Assembly: GCF_016894445.1 (NCBI RefSeq)
Contig: NZ_CP056775.1
Location: 1,118,001-1,182,000, forward strand
Length of the DNA stretch: 64,000 nt
From: Dyadobacter sandarakinus
GTDB taxonomy: Bacteria; Bacteroidota; Bacteroidia; Cytophagales; Spirosomataceae
Reading direction: 5' to 3'
Shown here: piece after piece, positions 29,590 to 40,491 of the stretch
Layout: each line of letters opens with the position of its first letter
How positions within the stretch are numbered: the stretch's first letter is position 1
Notes under the pieces: model-generated
What the model was told of the DNA's origin: nothing
The model's database searches: none
The model's input: only the letters and a program-made list of their open reading frames with translations
Made by a program: the position numbers and the translations under genes

Positions 29590-31152
29590 ATGAACCCGCA
29601 GTTTTTCCGATCCGGTTTACTGGTTTTTATGTTCGCTCTGACATCGCTTATGTCAGCTGGCCAAACCGCGCGGAATCCGATCATCTTCGCCGACGTCCCC
29701 GACGCCGCCATGATCCCGGTCGGGGATACCTACTACATGAGCAGCACCACCATGCACATGAACCCCGGCGTCCCGATCATGAAGTCGAAAGATCTGGTAA
29801 ACTGGGAGCTGGTTAGCTATGCCTATGATACGCTGGCGAATGTGGATGAGCTTAACCTGTTCAATGGTAAAAATACGTACGGGCGGGGTTCCTGGGCGAG
29901 CAGTCTACGCTATCACAAAGGCACTTACTATGTGACCACATTCGCTCAGACGACGGGCAAGACCTACATTTTCACCACCAGGAATATTGAAAAAGGCCCC
30001 TGGAAATCTATTTCTTTCAAGCCATCCTACCATGATCATTCCCTGTTTTTTGACGATGACGGTCGGGTGTACCTGATTTACGGAGCAGGGAAAATCAAAC
30101 TTGTGGAGCTCCGTGATGCGGTTTCTGGTGTGAAGCCGGGTAGCGCCGAGCAGGTGATCATTGAGAATGCGAGTTTCCCGGCAAGTTCGGGGCCTGGGCT
30201 TCCGGCGGAAGGTTCGCAGCTTTTCAAGGTGAATGGTAAATATTATCTCTTCAACATTACCTGGCCCCGTGGCGGTATGCGCACCGTGATCATTCACCGC
30301 GCCGACAAAATTACCGGACCTTACGAGGGACGCGTCGGGCTTGCAGATATGGGCGTGGCGCAGGGCGGGCTGATCGAAACGCCTGAGGGCAAATGGTTTT
30401 CGTACCTGTTCCGCGATTATGGATCGGTGGGGCGTATTCCTTATCTGGTTCCGGTGAAGTGGGAGGACGGCTGGCCGGTGCTCGGCGTTGATGGCAAGGT
30501 GCCCGAAAACCTCGACCTGCCAAAAAGTAAAGGTTTGATGCCGGGGATTGTGGCTTCGGATGAATTTACCCGCAAAAAAGGCGCGGCCGCATTGCCGCTG
30601 GTATGGCAATGGAACCATAATCCCGACAATGCACTATGGTCGGTAACCGAACGTGCCGGGTATTTGCGGCTCAAAACCGGCCGGGTAGATACCTCTTTCG
30701 TATCGGCCCGCAATACGCTGACGCAGCGCACATTCGGTCCGCAATCATCGGGTTCGGTTGCGGTGGACATCGCCAACATGAAAGAAGGCGACTTTGCTGG
30801 GCTAGGACTTTTGCAGAAAAAATACGGATTGGTGGGCGTGAAAATGGGACGGGGTACGGCCAGTGTGGTGATGATAAATGCGGAATCTGGCGCGGCGGTC
30901 GAAGTACAAAGTATTCCGCTACAAGGTAAAAAGGCCTATTTCAAAGTGCACTGCGACTTTACCGATAAGAAAGACATTGCCCAATTTTATTACAGCACTG
31001 ACGGCGCGACCTGGAAATCCATCGGCTCGCCGCTGAAAATGTCGTACACCCTGCCGCATTTTATGGGGTACCGGTTCGCTTTGTTCAATTACGCCACACG
31101 GACGGCCGGAGGTTTTGCAGATTTTGATTATTTCCATGTAGAGGATCATTAA
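29590..31152 (+). CDS. GH43 glycosidase with C-terminal domain (520 aa)
   Basis: A third family 43 enzyme. The signal peptide spans about residues 1-25. Likely catalytic residues are Asp35 or Asp38 (F-A-D-V-P-D), Asp149 (Y-H-D-H-S) and Glu207 (P-A-E-G-S). The opening D-V-P-D differs from the D-P-D of many relatives but is known in some subfamilies. A C-terminal beta-sandwich (about 325-518) accompanies the propeller. Only 12 bases separate it from the esterase gene. The three GH43 enzymes of this locus differ in length and active-site surroundings, so they probably cleave different linkages. Confidence 0.9.
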   Translation: MNPQFFRSGLLVFMFALTSLMSAGQTARNPIIFADVPDAAMIPVGDTYYMSSTTMHMNPGVPIMKSKDLVNWELVSYAYDTLANVDELNLFNGKNTYGRGSWASSLRYHKGTYYVTTFAQTTGKTYIFTTRNIEKGPWKSISFKPSYHDHSLFFDDDGRVYLIYGAGKIKLVELRDAVSGVKPGSAEQVIIENASFPASSGPGLPAEGSQLFKVNGKYYLFNITWPRGGMRTVIIHRADKITGPYEGRVGLADMGVAQGGLIETPEGKWFSYLFRDYGSVGRIPYLVPVKWEDGWPVLGVDGKVPENLDLPKSKGLMPGIVASDEFTRKKGAAALPLVWQWNHNPDNALWSVTERAGYLRLKTGRVDTSFVSARNTLTQRTFGPQSSGSVAVDIANMKEGDFAGLGLLQKKYGLVGVKMGRGTASVVMINAESGAAVEVQSIPLQGKKAYFKVHCDFTDKKDIAQFYYSTDGATWKSIGSPLKMSYTLPHFMGYRFALFNYATRTAGGFADFDYFHVEDH

Positions 31153-31161
31153 ACCCGTTGA

Positions 31162-33177
<2,016 letters not shown>

Positions 33178-33192
33178 GTGTGAACGTCCTTT

Positions 33193-33314
33193 TTTGTCAC
33201 CCTGAGCGGACGGGGTCAACGGGCGGTCGAAGGGCCGGCGCGGTAGCTCATAAAGTACTTACTGGCGAAAAGTGCTTCGACCGCCGGGCGGCCCCGTCCG
33301 CTCAGCATGACAAA
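33193..33314. repeat. Palindromic repeat unit 1
   Basis: Begins with TTTGTCACCCTGAGCGGA and ends with TCCGCTCAGCATGACAAA, so the ends are inverted copies. The inner arms also pair over about 29 bases with a few mismatches, giving a long hairpin. Contains the shared core AAAGTACTTA. No protein-coding character. Confidence 0.75.
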
Positions 33315-33342
33315 AATGTTGACCAACAAAATAAACACCTCC

Positions 33343-33435
33343 TTTGTCACCCTGAGCGGAGTCGAAGGGCAGACGCGGCATCCAATAAAGTACTTACCGG
33401 CGACCTCCGGCTTCGACTGCGCTCAGCATGACAAA
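33343..33435. repeat. Palindromic repeat unit 2
   Basis: Same inverted ends and AAAGTACTTA core as the neighbouring units, but shorter (93 bases). Ends carry GTCGAAGGG and CTTCGACTGCGC. The 3' flank ATGTTGACCAACAAA is shared with unit 1, so the repeat extends slightly beyond the palindrome. Confidence 0.75.
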
Positions 33436-33491
33436 GATGTTGACCAACAAATAAAAAGCAGAAGTTTGGTTCATCAATTGACAACACCTCC

Positions 33492-33623
33492 TTTGTCACC
33501 CTGAGCGCAGTCGAAGGGTAGGTGCGGCAGCTCAAAAGTACTTCATGTCGAAGGGCAGAGGCGACAGCTCATAAAGTACTTACCGGCGACCGCCGGGCGG
33601 CCCCGGCCGCTCAGCATGACAAA
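33492..33623. repeat. Palindromic repeat unit 3 with internal duplication
   Basis: Same ends as units 1 and 2. The left half is duplicated inside the unit: two copies of a GTCGAAGGG...AAAGTACTT block follow each other. The right arm matches unit 1 closely. It lies 59 bases before the GH10 start, so it may affect that gene's leader. Confidence 0.7.
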
Positions 33624-33682
33624 AATGTTGCTCAACAAACAAAAACCAGATAACAACGAATAACTAAGATCTTCAAAAAACT

Positions 33683-34771
33683 ATGAAAACATCAACAATC
33701 ACCAGCAGCCTGCTTTGCGGAATGGGTTTGGCTTTTTTGCTCTCGAATCCGAACAACGCCGTTGCACAAAAGACCTTAAAAGAAGCCTACAAAAACTACT
33801 TTCCTATCGGGGTAGCAGTAGCGCCTCGCAACCTGAGCGGGCCGGAGGCGGAACTGATTACCACGCAATTCAGCAGTATTACCCCGGAGAATGCGATGAA
33901 AATGGGGCCGATCCATCCTGAGCCAAATCGCTATGCCTGGGAGCAGGCAGATGCGATCGTGGCATTTGCGCAAAAAAATGGCTTGAAAGTGCGCGGCCAC
34001 AACCTGTGCTGGCACAGCCAGGCGCCCGGCTGGTTTTTTACGAATCAGGAAGGAAAACAGGTTTCACGCGAGGTGCTGCTTGATCGTTTGAAGGAGCATA
34101 TCAATGCAGTTGCGGGCCGGTACAAAGGTAAGGTGTATGTATGGGATGTGGTGAATGAGGCGGTGCCGGATACCAGCGAGAGCATTTACCGGAAATCGAA
34201 ATTTTACGAGATCATTGGCGAAGATTACATTGAAAAAGCCTTCGAATACGCCCACGCTGCCGACCCGGATGCCAAATTGTTTTACAATGATTACAATACC
34301 GAGAGCGCTGCAAAAAGAGAGAAGATCTATCAGCTATTGAAAAAACTGAAAGCAAAAAATGTCCCTATACACGGCGTAGGTTTACAGGGTCACTGGTCGA
34401 TTTACGAACCCACGCAGGCGGATCTTGAAAAATCGATCACACAATTCGCCAGCCTCGGTCTGGAAGTGCAAATAACGGAACTCGACGTGTCGGTATACCC
34501 TAAAGAACACGAGCGGCGTGCCAGGAAATCGACCGACGACGGCGTGCTGACCCCGGAAATGACTGCGAAGCAAACCGCGCATTACAAGATGCTTTTTGAC
34601 GTTTTCAGGAAACACAAAGAGACTATTACCAGCGTAACATTCTGGAATGTGTCCGATAAATCGACCTGGCTGGACAACTTTCCGGTGCCGGGCCGCAAGG
34701 ATTACCCGCTGCTGTTCGACGAAAATTACAAGCCCAAAGCTGCATTTGAGCAGGTGGTGAATTTCAGATAG
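33683..34771 (+). CDS. GH10 endo-1,4-beta-xylanase (362 aa)
   Basis: An exported endoxylanase of family 10, a TIM barrel that cuts the xylan backbone. Signal peptide 1-28 ends in A-V-A-Q. The acid/base is Glu159 in V-V-N-E-A and the nucleophile Glu266 in I-T-E-L-D. Substrate-site motifs R-G-H-N-L-C-W-H-S-Q and V-G-L-Q-G-H-W are intact. One catalytic domain, no binding module, normal length. It is the only obvious endo-acting xylanase in the window and anchors the substrate prediction of the locus. It is separated from the esterase by the repeat array, so it may be transcribed on its own. Confidence 0.96.
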   Translation: MKTSTITSSLLCGMGLAFLLSNPNNAVAQKTLKEAYKNYFPIGVAVAPRNLSGPEAELITTQFSSITPENAMKMGPIHPEPNRYAWEQADAIVAFAQKNGLKVRGHNLCWHSQAPGWFFTNQEGKQVSREVLLDRLKEHINAVAGRYKGKVYVWDVVNEAVPDTSESIYRKSKFYEIIGEDYIEKAFEYAHAADPDAKLFYNDYNTESAAKREKIYQLLKKLKAKNVPIHGVGLQGHWSIYEPTQADLEKSITQFASLGLEVQITELDVSVYPKEHERRARKSTDDGVLTPEMTAKQTAHYKMLFDVFRKHKETITSVTFWNVSDKSTWLDNFPVPGRKDYPLLFDENYKPKAAFEQVVNFR

Positions 34772-34862
34772 GCTGGTTACTGGTGACTACACATCCGGCA
34801 GTTTCGGCTACATAAAGCACGATCCGGCAGCCGAACTTTGCTCCCGTAAAATCTGAAAAACA

Positions 34863-35603
34863 ATGAAAAACGGGATTGAAGGAAAAGTAGTCGTCATCAC
34901 CGGCGCCAGCAGCGGAATGGGTGAAGCCATGGCCGAACTACTCGCCAGCCGGGGAGCCAAAGTCGTACTGGGAGCCCGCAGGCTTGATCTGATCAGGGAA
35001 GTGGGCGGACGCATCCTGGCGGCAGGAGGAGAGGCGGTCTGGCAGCAGGCCGATGTGACCAAAAAGGAAGATGTGGCAAGTCTTGCCGCACTGGCAGTGA
35101 GCCGCTTTGGCAGACTGGATGTGATGATCAACAATGCAGGCGTGAGCCAGCTTCAGCGCATGGAAGAGCTGGACGTGGAAGGCTGGGAGCAGATGATCGA
35201 TGTTAACCTGAAGGGTGTGCTGTACGGCATTGCCGCCGCGCTGCCCGTCTTCCAGGCACAGGGATCGGGCCACATCATTAACATTATTTCTACCGCTGGC
35301 ATCAGCATTGTGCCCACCATGGGCGTGTATGCAGCGACCAAAAACGCAGTGCGGACGATCACCGAGGCATTACGGCAGGAGTCGCAGGGCCGCTGGCGCG
35401 TGACGGGCATTTCGCCGGGATTTGTAGCTACGCCATTTGCCAGCAACATCAAAAATGACGCGATTAGGAATGCGATCGAGCAAAAGGCACAGGAAATTGC
35501 AATTCCTGCTGCGGCCATCGCCGAGGCGGTCGCCTATGCCATCAGTCAGCCGGATAATGTGGACGTAGGTGATATCGTCATTCGTCCTGCTGTTCAGGAT
35601 TGA
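34863..35603 (+). CDS. SDR-family oxidoreductase (246 aa)
   Basis: A classical short-chain dehydrogenase. The cofactor motif T-G-A-S-S-G-M-G-E is at residues about 13-21, N-N-A-G-V near 90, and the catalytic Tyr156 and Lys160 are present in Y-A-A-T-K. Cytosolic, no signal peptide. The substrate is not predictable. It lies between GH10 and an AraC-type regulator gene (44 bases downstream), and the pair may be a unit separate from the PUL. A second AraC/SDR pair occurs at 41.6-43.3 kb. Confidence 0.9.
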   Translation: MKNGIEGKVVVITGASSGMGEAMAELLASRGAKVVLGARRLDLIREVGGRILAAGGEAVWQQADVTKKEDVASLAALAVSRFGRLDVMINNAGVSQLQRMEELDVEGWEQMIDVNLKGVLYGIAAALPVFQAQGSGHIINIISTAGISIVPTMGVYAATKNAVRTITEALRQESQGRWRVTGISPGFVATPFASNIKNDAIRNAIEQKAQEIAIPAAAIAEAVAYAISQPDNVDVGDIVIRPAVQD

Positions 35604-35647
35604 CCGCGCATGGTAAAATCCGGAATGTAACAACTTGAAAAAAAGAG

Positions 35648-36559
35648 ATGTCAGGTCAGCCTACAGTTTTTGAAAATATAGCCACATTGATGAAGCGGCT
35701 GCATTTGCCGGGACCGCTTCACCCATTGATTACGCTGGTGAATTATGATCAGGATAAACCCGATCTTTCTGATGCGGGAAGCCAGTACCTGCTTCATTTT
35801 TACAAAATTGTATTCAAATCCCGTTTTCACGGACAGGCGAAATACGGGCCGGGCTCATACGATTTCCGCGACGGCGGACTTGCATTTGTAGGGCCAAACC
35901 AGCTGGTCGGCTTGTCGGATGATGTTGCTGAGCATGAGGGTTATGCCCTGTTTTTTCACCCCGACCTGCTGTACAGGCATCCACTTGCTGCGGGCATTCA
36001 TCGCTATGGTTTTTTCTCCTATGCTTTGTCCGAGGCCTTGTACCTGTCGGCGGGCGAGAAGCAGATCGTGGCGGGCATCTTCGAGGCGATCGGGACGGAG
36101 CTCAAAACGAGCATAGATGCATTTAGCGACACTGTGCTTGTATCGCAGCTTGAACTCCTGCTCAATCATTGCAATCGTTTTTACCATCGCCAATTTCTTA
36201 CGCGGAAACCGGTAAATCATGAGCTGATCGACCGGATGAACACCTACCTGACGGAGCGTATCAGCAACCGGCAGGCATTGGTGAAAGGCCTGCCAACCAC
36301 CCAGGAACTAGCCGACCATCTGAACGTATCCGGGCGTTATTTGTCGGATATGCTCAAATCGCTGACAGGCAAAACAACCCGGGAGCACATTCATCTGCGG
36401 CTGATCGGACAGGCGAAAGAGATGCTGGCGGGGGATCTTTCCACTACCGCCGAAGTTGCCTTCATGCTGGGATTTGAGCATCCGCAGTCATTCAATAAGT
36501 TTTTCAAACAAAAGACCGGCTCATCGCCCACGGAGTTTCAGAAAGCGCTCCAATCCTGA
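35648..36559 (+). CDS. AraC-family transcriptional regulator (303 aa)
   Basis: A DNA-binding regulator. The C-terminal 100 residues form the two helix-turn-helix motifs of AraC/XylS proteins (T-T-Q-E-L-A-D-H-L-N-V-S, then F-M-L-G-F-E-H-P-Q-S-F-N-K-F-F). The N-terminal 190 residues resemble a cupin-like sensor domain. It follows the SDR gene by 44 bases. It could control that gene, or sense a xylan-derived sugar for the locus; the first is more likely because Bacteroidota AraC/SDR pairs are common. Confidence 0.88.
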   Translation: MSGQPTVFENIATLMKRLHLPGPLHPLITLVNYDQDKPDLSDAGSQYLLHFYKIVFKSRFHGQAKYGPGSYDFRDGGLAFVGPNQLVGLSDDVAEHEGYALFFHPDLLYRHPLAAGIHRYGFFSYALSEALYLSAGEKQIVAGIFEAIGTELKTSIDAFSDTVLVSQLELLLNHCNRFYHRQFLTRKPVNHELIDRMNTYLTERISNRQALVKGLPTTQELADHLNVSGRYLSDMLKSLTGKTTREHIHLRLIGQAKEMLAGDLSTTAEVAFMLGFEHPQSFNKFFKQKTGSSPTEFQKALQS

Positions 36560-36819
36560 GATCAATGACCATTGCAGGAACCTTCTTATTGTTGAAGCCG
36601 GCCGTGCTGGTGTAGCTGATGATTGTCGAGCCGGAAAAAGGGTTCTCCTATGCTGAAAAGCGTTTCTTCGCGGGAAATTCTCTCGAATTTGAAGAGGGTT
36701 ACAGGCGGTTTTTACCTGACTGCATAACCTGGTAAAACCCGTGTATAGCTAGTATGAATCTTGAAATGCCTGCTTTAAATCATGTAAACGCGACATTTCC
36801 TTTGCTCAAAAACTTCTTC

Positions 36820-38520
36820 ATGCTTTTCAGAAAATCCAGGCTTGCAATCATCCGGGCAGTATGTTGCACGGCACTTTTTACACCTGCATTCAGCCAGGCT
36901 CCGCAGCAGGCGGTTCAGATTGAAGTGGATCTCGCAAAAGTCAAAGGGCCCATGCAGCCTATATGGGCGTTCTTTGGTTACGACGAGCCGAATTACACGT
37001 ACATGAAAGACGGGAAAAAGCTGCTCACGGAAATCTCCCGGCTGAGCAAAGTTCCCGTGTACGTGCGGGCACACAGCCTGCTGGTGACGGGGGACGGTGA
37101 GGCTGCACTCAAATGGGGTTCAACGAATGCCTATACAGAAGATGCGCAGGGAAAGGCGGTTTATGACTGGACGATTGTCGATAAGATCTTTGATACTTAC
37201 CTGGAAAGAGGCATGAAGCCTATCGCACAAATCGGCTTTATGCCGCAGGCACTTTCCACAAAGCCCGAGCCGTACCGGCATCACTGGAAGCCGGGCGACA
37301 ATTACGACGACATTTACCTCGGCTGGGCTTACCCGCCGAAGGACTACCAGAAATGGGGCGAGCTCGTGTACCAGTGGGTCCGGCATTCGGTTGACAAATA
37401 CGGACGCAAGGAAGTGGAAAGCTGGTACTGGGAGCTCTGGAATGAACCCAATATCAGTTACTGGAAAGGCACCGTCGACGAATACATTAAATTGTACGAT
37501 TACACGGCCGACGCCGTCAAACGCGCATTGCCCTCCGCCAGGATCGGAGGTCCGGAAGTGACCGGGCCTGCCTGGGACAAGTCGGAGGCTTTCATGCGTA
37601 AGTTCCTTGACCACATTACCACCGGCAAAAATTACGTGACCGGCAAAACCGGTACGCCCATCGATTTCATTACCTATCACGCGAAAGGTGCGCCGAAAGT
37701 GGTAGACGGGCACGTGCAGATGAACATGGGTACCCAGCTCCGTGATCTGGACAAGGGGTTCGAGATCGTCGCCTCTTACCCGGCACTGAAAAAGCTGCCG
37801 ATCATCATCGGGGAGTCTGACCCGGAAGGATGCGCCGCCTGCTCCGAAGATGTCAGTCCTCAGAATGCCTACCGCAATGGTACCATGTATTCCAGCTATA
37901 CCGCTGCATCTTTTGCCCGCAAATACGACCTGGCAGCGGCACGAGGTGTCAACCTGCTGGGCGCAGTAAGCTGGTCGTTTGAGTTTGAGGACCAGGAATG
38001 GTTCCGGGGCTTCCGCGACCTGGCAACAAACGGGGTTGATAAGCCGGTGCTGAATGTCTTCAGGATGTTTGGCATGATGGAGGGAAACCGTGTGGAGGTG
38101 AAGCAGAACCTGGCCTATGACTTCCGGAGGGTGAGGGATGAAAGTGTACGCAAAGAGGCTGATATCAATGGTATTGCATCCAAAAGCGCGCATGCTGCCG
38201 CCGTGATGGTATGGAACTATCACGACGACAACGTGCCCGCACCGGATGCAGCGGTGCAGGTGACCGTGCAGGGTTTACCCGCGCAAAAAGTAATGCTCTG
38301 CCACTACCGCATTGATCAGGAAAACAGCAATTCCTACGAGGTCTGGAAAGCGATGGGTTCACCCAAGCAGCCTACCGAAACGCAGATCCGGCAGCTCGAA
38401 AAAGCTGGTCAGCTTGCACTTCTGACCTCCCCTCAGTGGATCGAGCCGAAAAGCGGAAAAGCAACCATCGCCATGCAGTTGCCGCGCCAGGGTGTGTCGC
38501 TCCTGCATTTCAAATGGTAA
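36820..38520 (+). CDS. GH39-like glycoside hydrolase, likely beta-xylosidase (566 aa)
   Basis: An exported TIM-barrel enzyme resembling family 39 (beta-xylosidases and related enzymes). Signal peptide 1-28 from the ATG at 36820 (ends A-F-S-Q); an earlier ATG at 36754 would add 22 residues in front of the signal and is less likely. The acid/base is Glu209 in L-W-N-E-P-N, and the nucleophile is probably Glu332 in I-I-G-E-S-D. A C-terminal beta domain covers about 440-566. It fits hydrolysis of xylo-oligosaccharides, but a related specificity is possible. Confidence 0.85.
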   Translation: MLFRKSRLAIIRAVCCTALFTPAFSQAPQQAVQIEVDLAKVKGPMQPIWAFFGYDEPNYTYMKDGKKLLTEISRLSKVPVYVRAHSLLVTGDGEAALKWGSTNAYTEDAQGKAVYDWTIVDKIFDTYLERGMKPIAQIGFMPQALSTKPEPYRHHWKPGDNYDDIYLGWAYPPKDYQKWGELVYQWVRHSVDKYGRKEVESWYWELWNEPNISYWKGTVDEYIKLYDYTADAVKRALPSARIGGPEVTGPAWDKSEAFMRKFLDHITTGKNYVTGKTGTPIDFITYHAKGAPKVVDGHVQMNMGTQLRDLDKGFEIVASYPALKKLPIIIGESDPEGCAACSEDVSPQNAYRNGTMYSSYTAASFARKYDLAAARGVNLLGAVSWSFEFEDQEWFRGFRDLATNGVDKPVLNVFRMFGMMEGNRVEVKQNLAYDFRRVRDESVRKEADINGIASKSAHAAAVMVWNYHDDNVPAPDAAVQVTVQGLPAQKVMLCHYRIDQENSNSYEVWKAMGSPKQPTETQIRQLEKAGQLALLTSPQWIEPKSGKATIAMQLPRQGVSLLHFKW

Positions 38521-38542
38521 GTTCAATGGGATCAGCGCCCTG

Positions 38543-39001
38543 CTACTTTTCCGAAAGTAAGTAAAACCAGTCGTTTCCCCGGTCAATGGTACTGCCATTC
38601 TGATAAACCGCGGAAATGGTAGCCCATCCCTGGCACCTGGCATGATTGATGTATGTTTGTAACCTGATTTTTGTAAAAGGCTGATCTTCAAACTCGAAGG
38701 TGAATTCGGGGTCATTGAGCGCCCTCGACTGCCAGATCATTTCCGCCGTCTCAAATGATCCGTTCATGACCCGTACATCGTGGATATACTTCTGCTTGCC
38801 ACCGTCCTGGTAGGAGATCCTGACAGCGCCTGATGTATCAGCAGGTGCCGGATAGGTGTCGCCGCTGCTTACAATCCGGAAGGCGAAAGAAGGGGGCGGT
38901 GCCTGGCAATCCACATTTCGCTCGCAGCCGGCCATCCATAAGCTGAGCAGGAGGAACAAAAAGACCGGCGGAAATCGGAGTAACGACGTTTTCATCATCA
39001 T
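38543..39001 (-). CDS. Hypothetical lipoprotein (152 aa)
   Basis: A small lipoprotein of unknown function. Signal peptide with a lipobox ending at Cys26 (W-M-A-G-C) from the first of three adjacent ATG codons at 39001, 38998 and 38995; any could be used. The mature part is beta-rich with three more Cys-containing segments and a Trp-rich end. A longer open frame begins at 39079, but it would bury the signal peptide. It converges on the GH39 gene with a 22-base gap. Confidence 0.65.
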   Translation of the reverse strand: MMMKTSLLRFPPVFLFLLLSLWMAGCERNVDCQAPPPSFAFRIVSSGDTYPAPADTSGAVRISYQDGGKQKYIHDVRVMNGSFETAEMIWQSRALNDPEFTFEFEDQPFTKIRLQTYINHARCQGWATISAVYQNGSTIDRGNDWFYLLSEK

Positions 39002-39092
39002 GATGTTTAATAGGACATAAAGCGGGACACACGATCTTTCTGCTGCGTTGCAATATTGTTTTATAAAATTCGGGATCAACCGAAGTCCTTTA

Positions 39093-39245
39093 CTATTTTA
39101 CGTCAGGCGTTTTTTGTTCAATTTTAATGAAACTGTCGTCTATGGATCTGGTATCATGATCCATGGCGCTGGCAAAGCCCAGCATATAGGAAACAGCAAG
39201 GCGGCGGAGCCATTTTCCCATGTATTTTAAAAATTGCATCACCAT
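39093..39245 (-). CDS. Small basic/amphipathic protein (50-51 aa)
   Basis: A possible small gene. From the ATG at 39245 (another at 39248) it encodes about 50 residues: an amphipathic, basic stretch (F-L-K-Y-M-G-K-W-L-R-R-L-A-V-S-Y-M-L-G-F-A) and then a charged tail with R-S-I-D-D-S-F-I-K-I-E-Q-K. The pattern recalls short uncharacterised proteins of Cytophagales, from memory only. It lies upstream of the hypothetical lipoprotein on the same strand. Confidence 0.4.
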   Translation of the reverse strand: MVMQFLKYMGKWLRRLAVSYMLGFASAMDHDTRSIDDSFIKIEQKTPDVK

Positions 39246-39814
39246 CATTTTCTTTCTGATCAGACATGAATAAAAGTGCCGCCCCATACCAGTTTGGTAG
39301 GAGGGGACAGCAGAAAGAAGCATAGCCCGACGTAGCCGAATCAGTTATCAGGCAGGGGCGGGGCATACCATTATTTTTGTAAATGATCAGGAAAATGAAG
39401 GCCTGGATTCGTCTACAGGCAGGAATCTGCCTGGAAAGTGTAGCGGTAGGTTGTAATTAATTTCAGGTAAAAAGCGCAGGTACTGGAAAATGCTGACGAG
39501 CGTATTTTGGTCGAGCATGTTGCTGATGGCATTGAGCATCAGAAATTGCAAATGCTTGAAAACAGAGAAAATTTTTCGCTGAGGGGCGGTGGTAATGGAT
39601 TGGAACAAGCCGGGTACGCGCTGCCTCCTGGCCGACCATCGTACCCCGGTCCGTTGCGCGTGCTGAGGGTAACTGACCCGCCCGGAGCCGGTCCCAAGAA
39701 CAAGAAAGAATGAAAGTGAGCAAATGGCAAGCATCAGACGATAAAAGCCTGACTTTGACATGGATGTGGTTCCGGTATTGCTCATACCAGCAAATATAGC
39801 AAATTGCGTTTTAG
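39246..39814. other. Region without a convincing gene
   Basis: 569 bases. The minus strand has an open frame at 39387-39785 (132 residues) with a hydrophobic start, but its second half lacks the codon pattern of neighbours, so it may be a decayed gene. A TATATTTG box lies on the minus strand at about 39793-39800. Nothing else is supported. Confidence 0.35.
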
Positions 39815-39937
39815 ATGGATATCTATGACGAACTCTTCTCCAAATACGAGGAGCTGCCGGCTGATTTTCTCTGGAAAGCAGTTTTGGTAAATATCAGCAT
39901 TGACAAATGGTGGCGGGAGCGGTCGCCGGCCAAGTGA
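39815..39937 (+). CDS. Very small hypothetical protein (40 aa)
   Basis: A short frame M-D-I-Y-D-E-L-F-S-K-Y-E-E-L-P followed by a Trp-rich, basic end. Codon use resembles real genes nearby. It could be a tiny gene or the remnant of a longer one. No motif is recognised. It lies 46 bases before the cupin gene on the same strand. Confidence 0.3.
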   Translation: MDIYDELFSKYEELPADFLWKAVLVNISIDKWWRERSPAK

Positions 39938-39983
39938 TGCATTTTCGTGAACACCACGTTTAAATCAACAAAAATTGAAAGTT

Positions 39984-40475
39984 ATGGAACAGCAGAAACA
40001 AAGCGCAGTGCTGGTAGAAGCGGGCAGAGGCGAGACCTTCTCCATGGCCGGAGGCAGTTACCGCATCATCGTTTCGGGAAGCGAGACAAACGGAGAATAT
40101 GCAACCATTGAGATGACGGTACCGCCGGGTGGCGGGCCCGGACCGCATGCACATGCAGGTTTTCACGAGACCTTTTACGTACTGGAAGGAGAGGTGGAAA
40201 TCCGGACCGAAGACGGGCGCTATACAGCCACTGCCGGTTCCTATGCAGCCATCCCGAAAGGAGGGATCGTACATGGATTCAAAAACCAGACGGACAAGGT
40301 GGCACGTCTGCTCTGCACCGTCGTACCTGCGGGACTGGAAAATTTCTTCAAGGAGGTTGCGGCCGTTACCGCACCGGTGCCGGGAACACCAACCCAGGCT
40401 CCCGACATGGCAAAGCTGAATGCGATCGCCGGAAAGTACGGGCAGGTGCTTTACCCGCCGGACTATCTGGATTGA
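39984..40475 (+). CDS. Cupin-domain protein (163 aa)
   Basis: A single small cupin barrel. The metal-binding pattern is present: P-G-P-H-A-H-A-G-F-H-E-T-F-Y-V-L-E-G at about residues 50-67 and a later His in G-G-I-V-H-G-F. No signal peptide. A TTG start three codons earlier is possible; the ATG at 39984 is preferred. Substrate unknown; the class includes dioxygenases and sugar-binding proteins. It is followed 16 bases downstream by an MsrA-like gene, so the two are probably co-transcribed and may share a role in oxidative stress (inference). Confidence 0.85.
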   Translation: MEQQKQSAVLVEAGRGETFSMAGGSYRIIVSGSETNGEYATIEMTVPPGGGPGPHAHAGFHETFYVLEGEVEIRTEDGRYTATAGSYAAIPKGGIVHGFKNQTDKVARLLCTVVPAGLENFFKEVAAVTAPVPGTPTQAPDMAKLNAIAGKYGQVLYPPDYLD

Positions 40476-40491
40476 AAAACACCGTCATACC

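Noticed and set aside
33180..33431. Short open frames in the esterase-xylanase gap
   Set aside because: They run through the palindromic repeats and change with each unit, so they are not genes.
37120..38223. Long open frame (367 codons) on the minus strand
   Set aside because: Fully antisense to the GH39 gene, which has clear catalytic motifs and a signal peptide. The open frame follows from GC-rich codon use.
39387..39785. 132-residue open frame with a hydrophobic start
   Set aside because: Only the first third looks like protein; the rest has irregular composition. It may be a decayed gene, but this cannot be shown.
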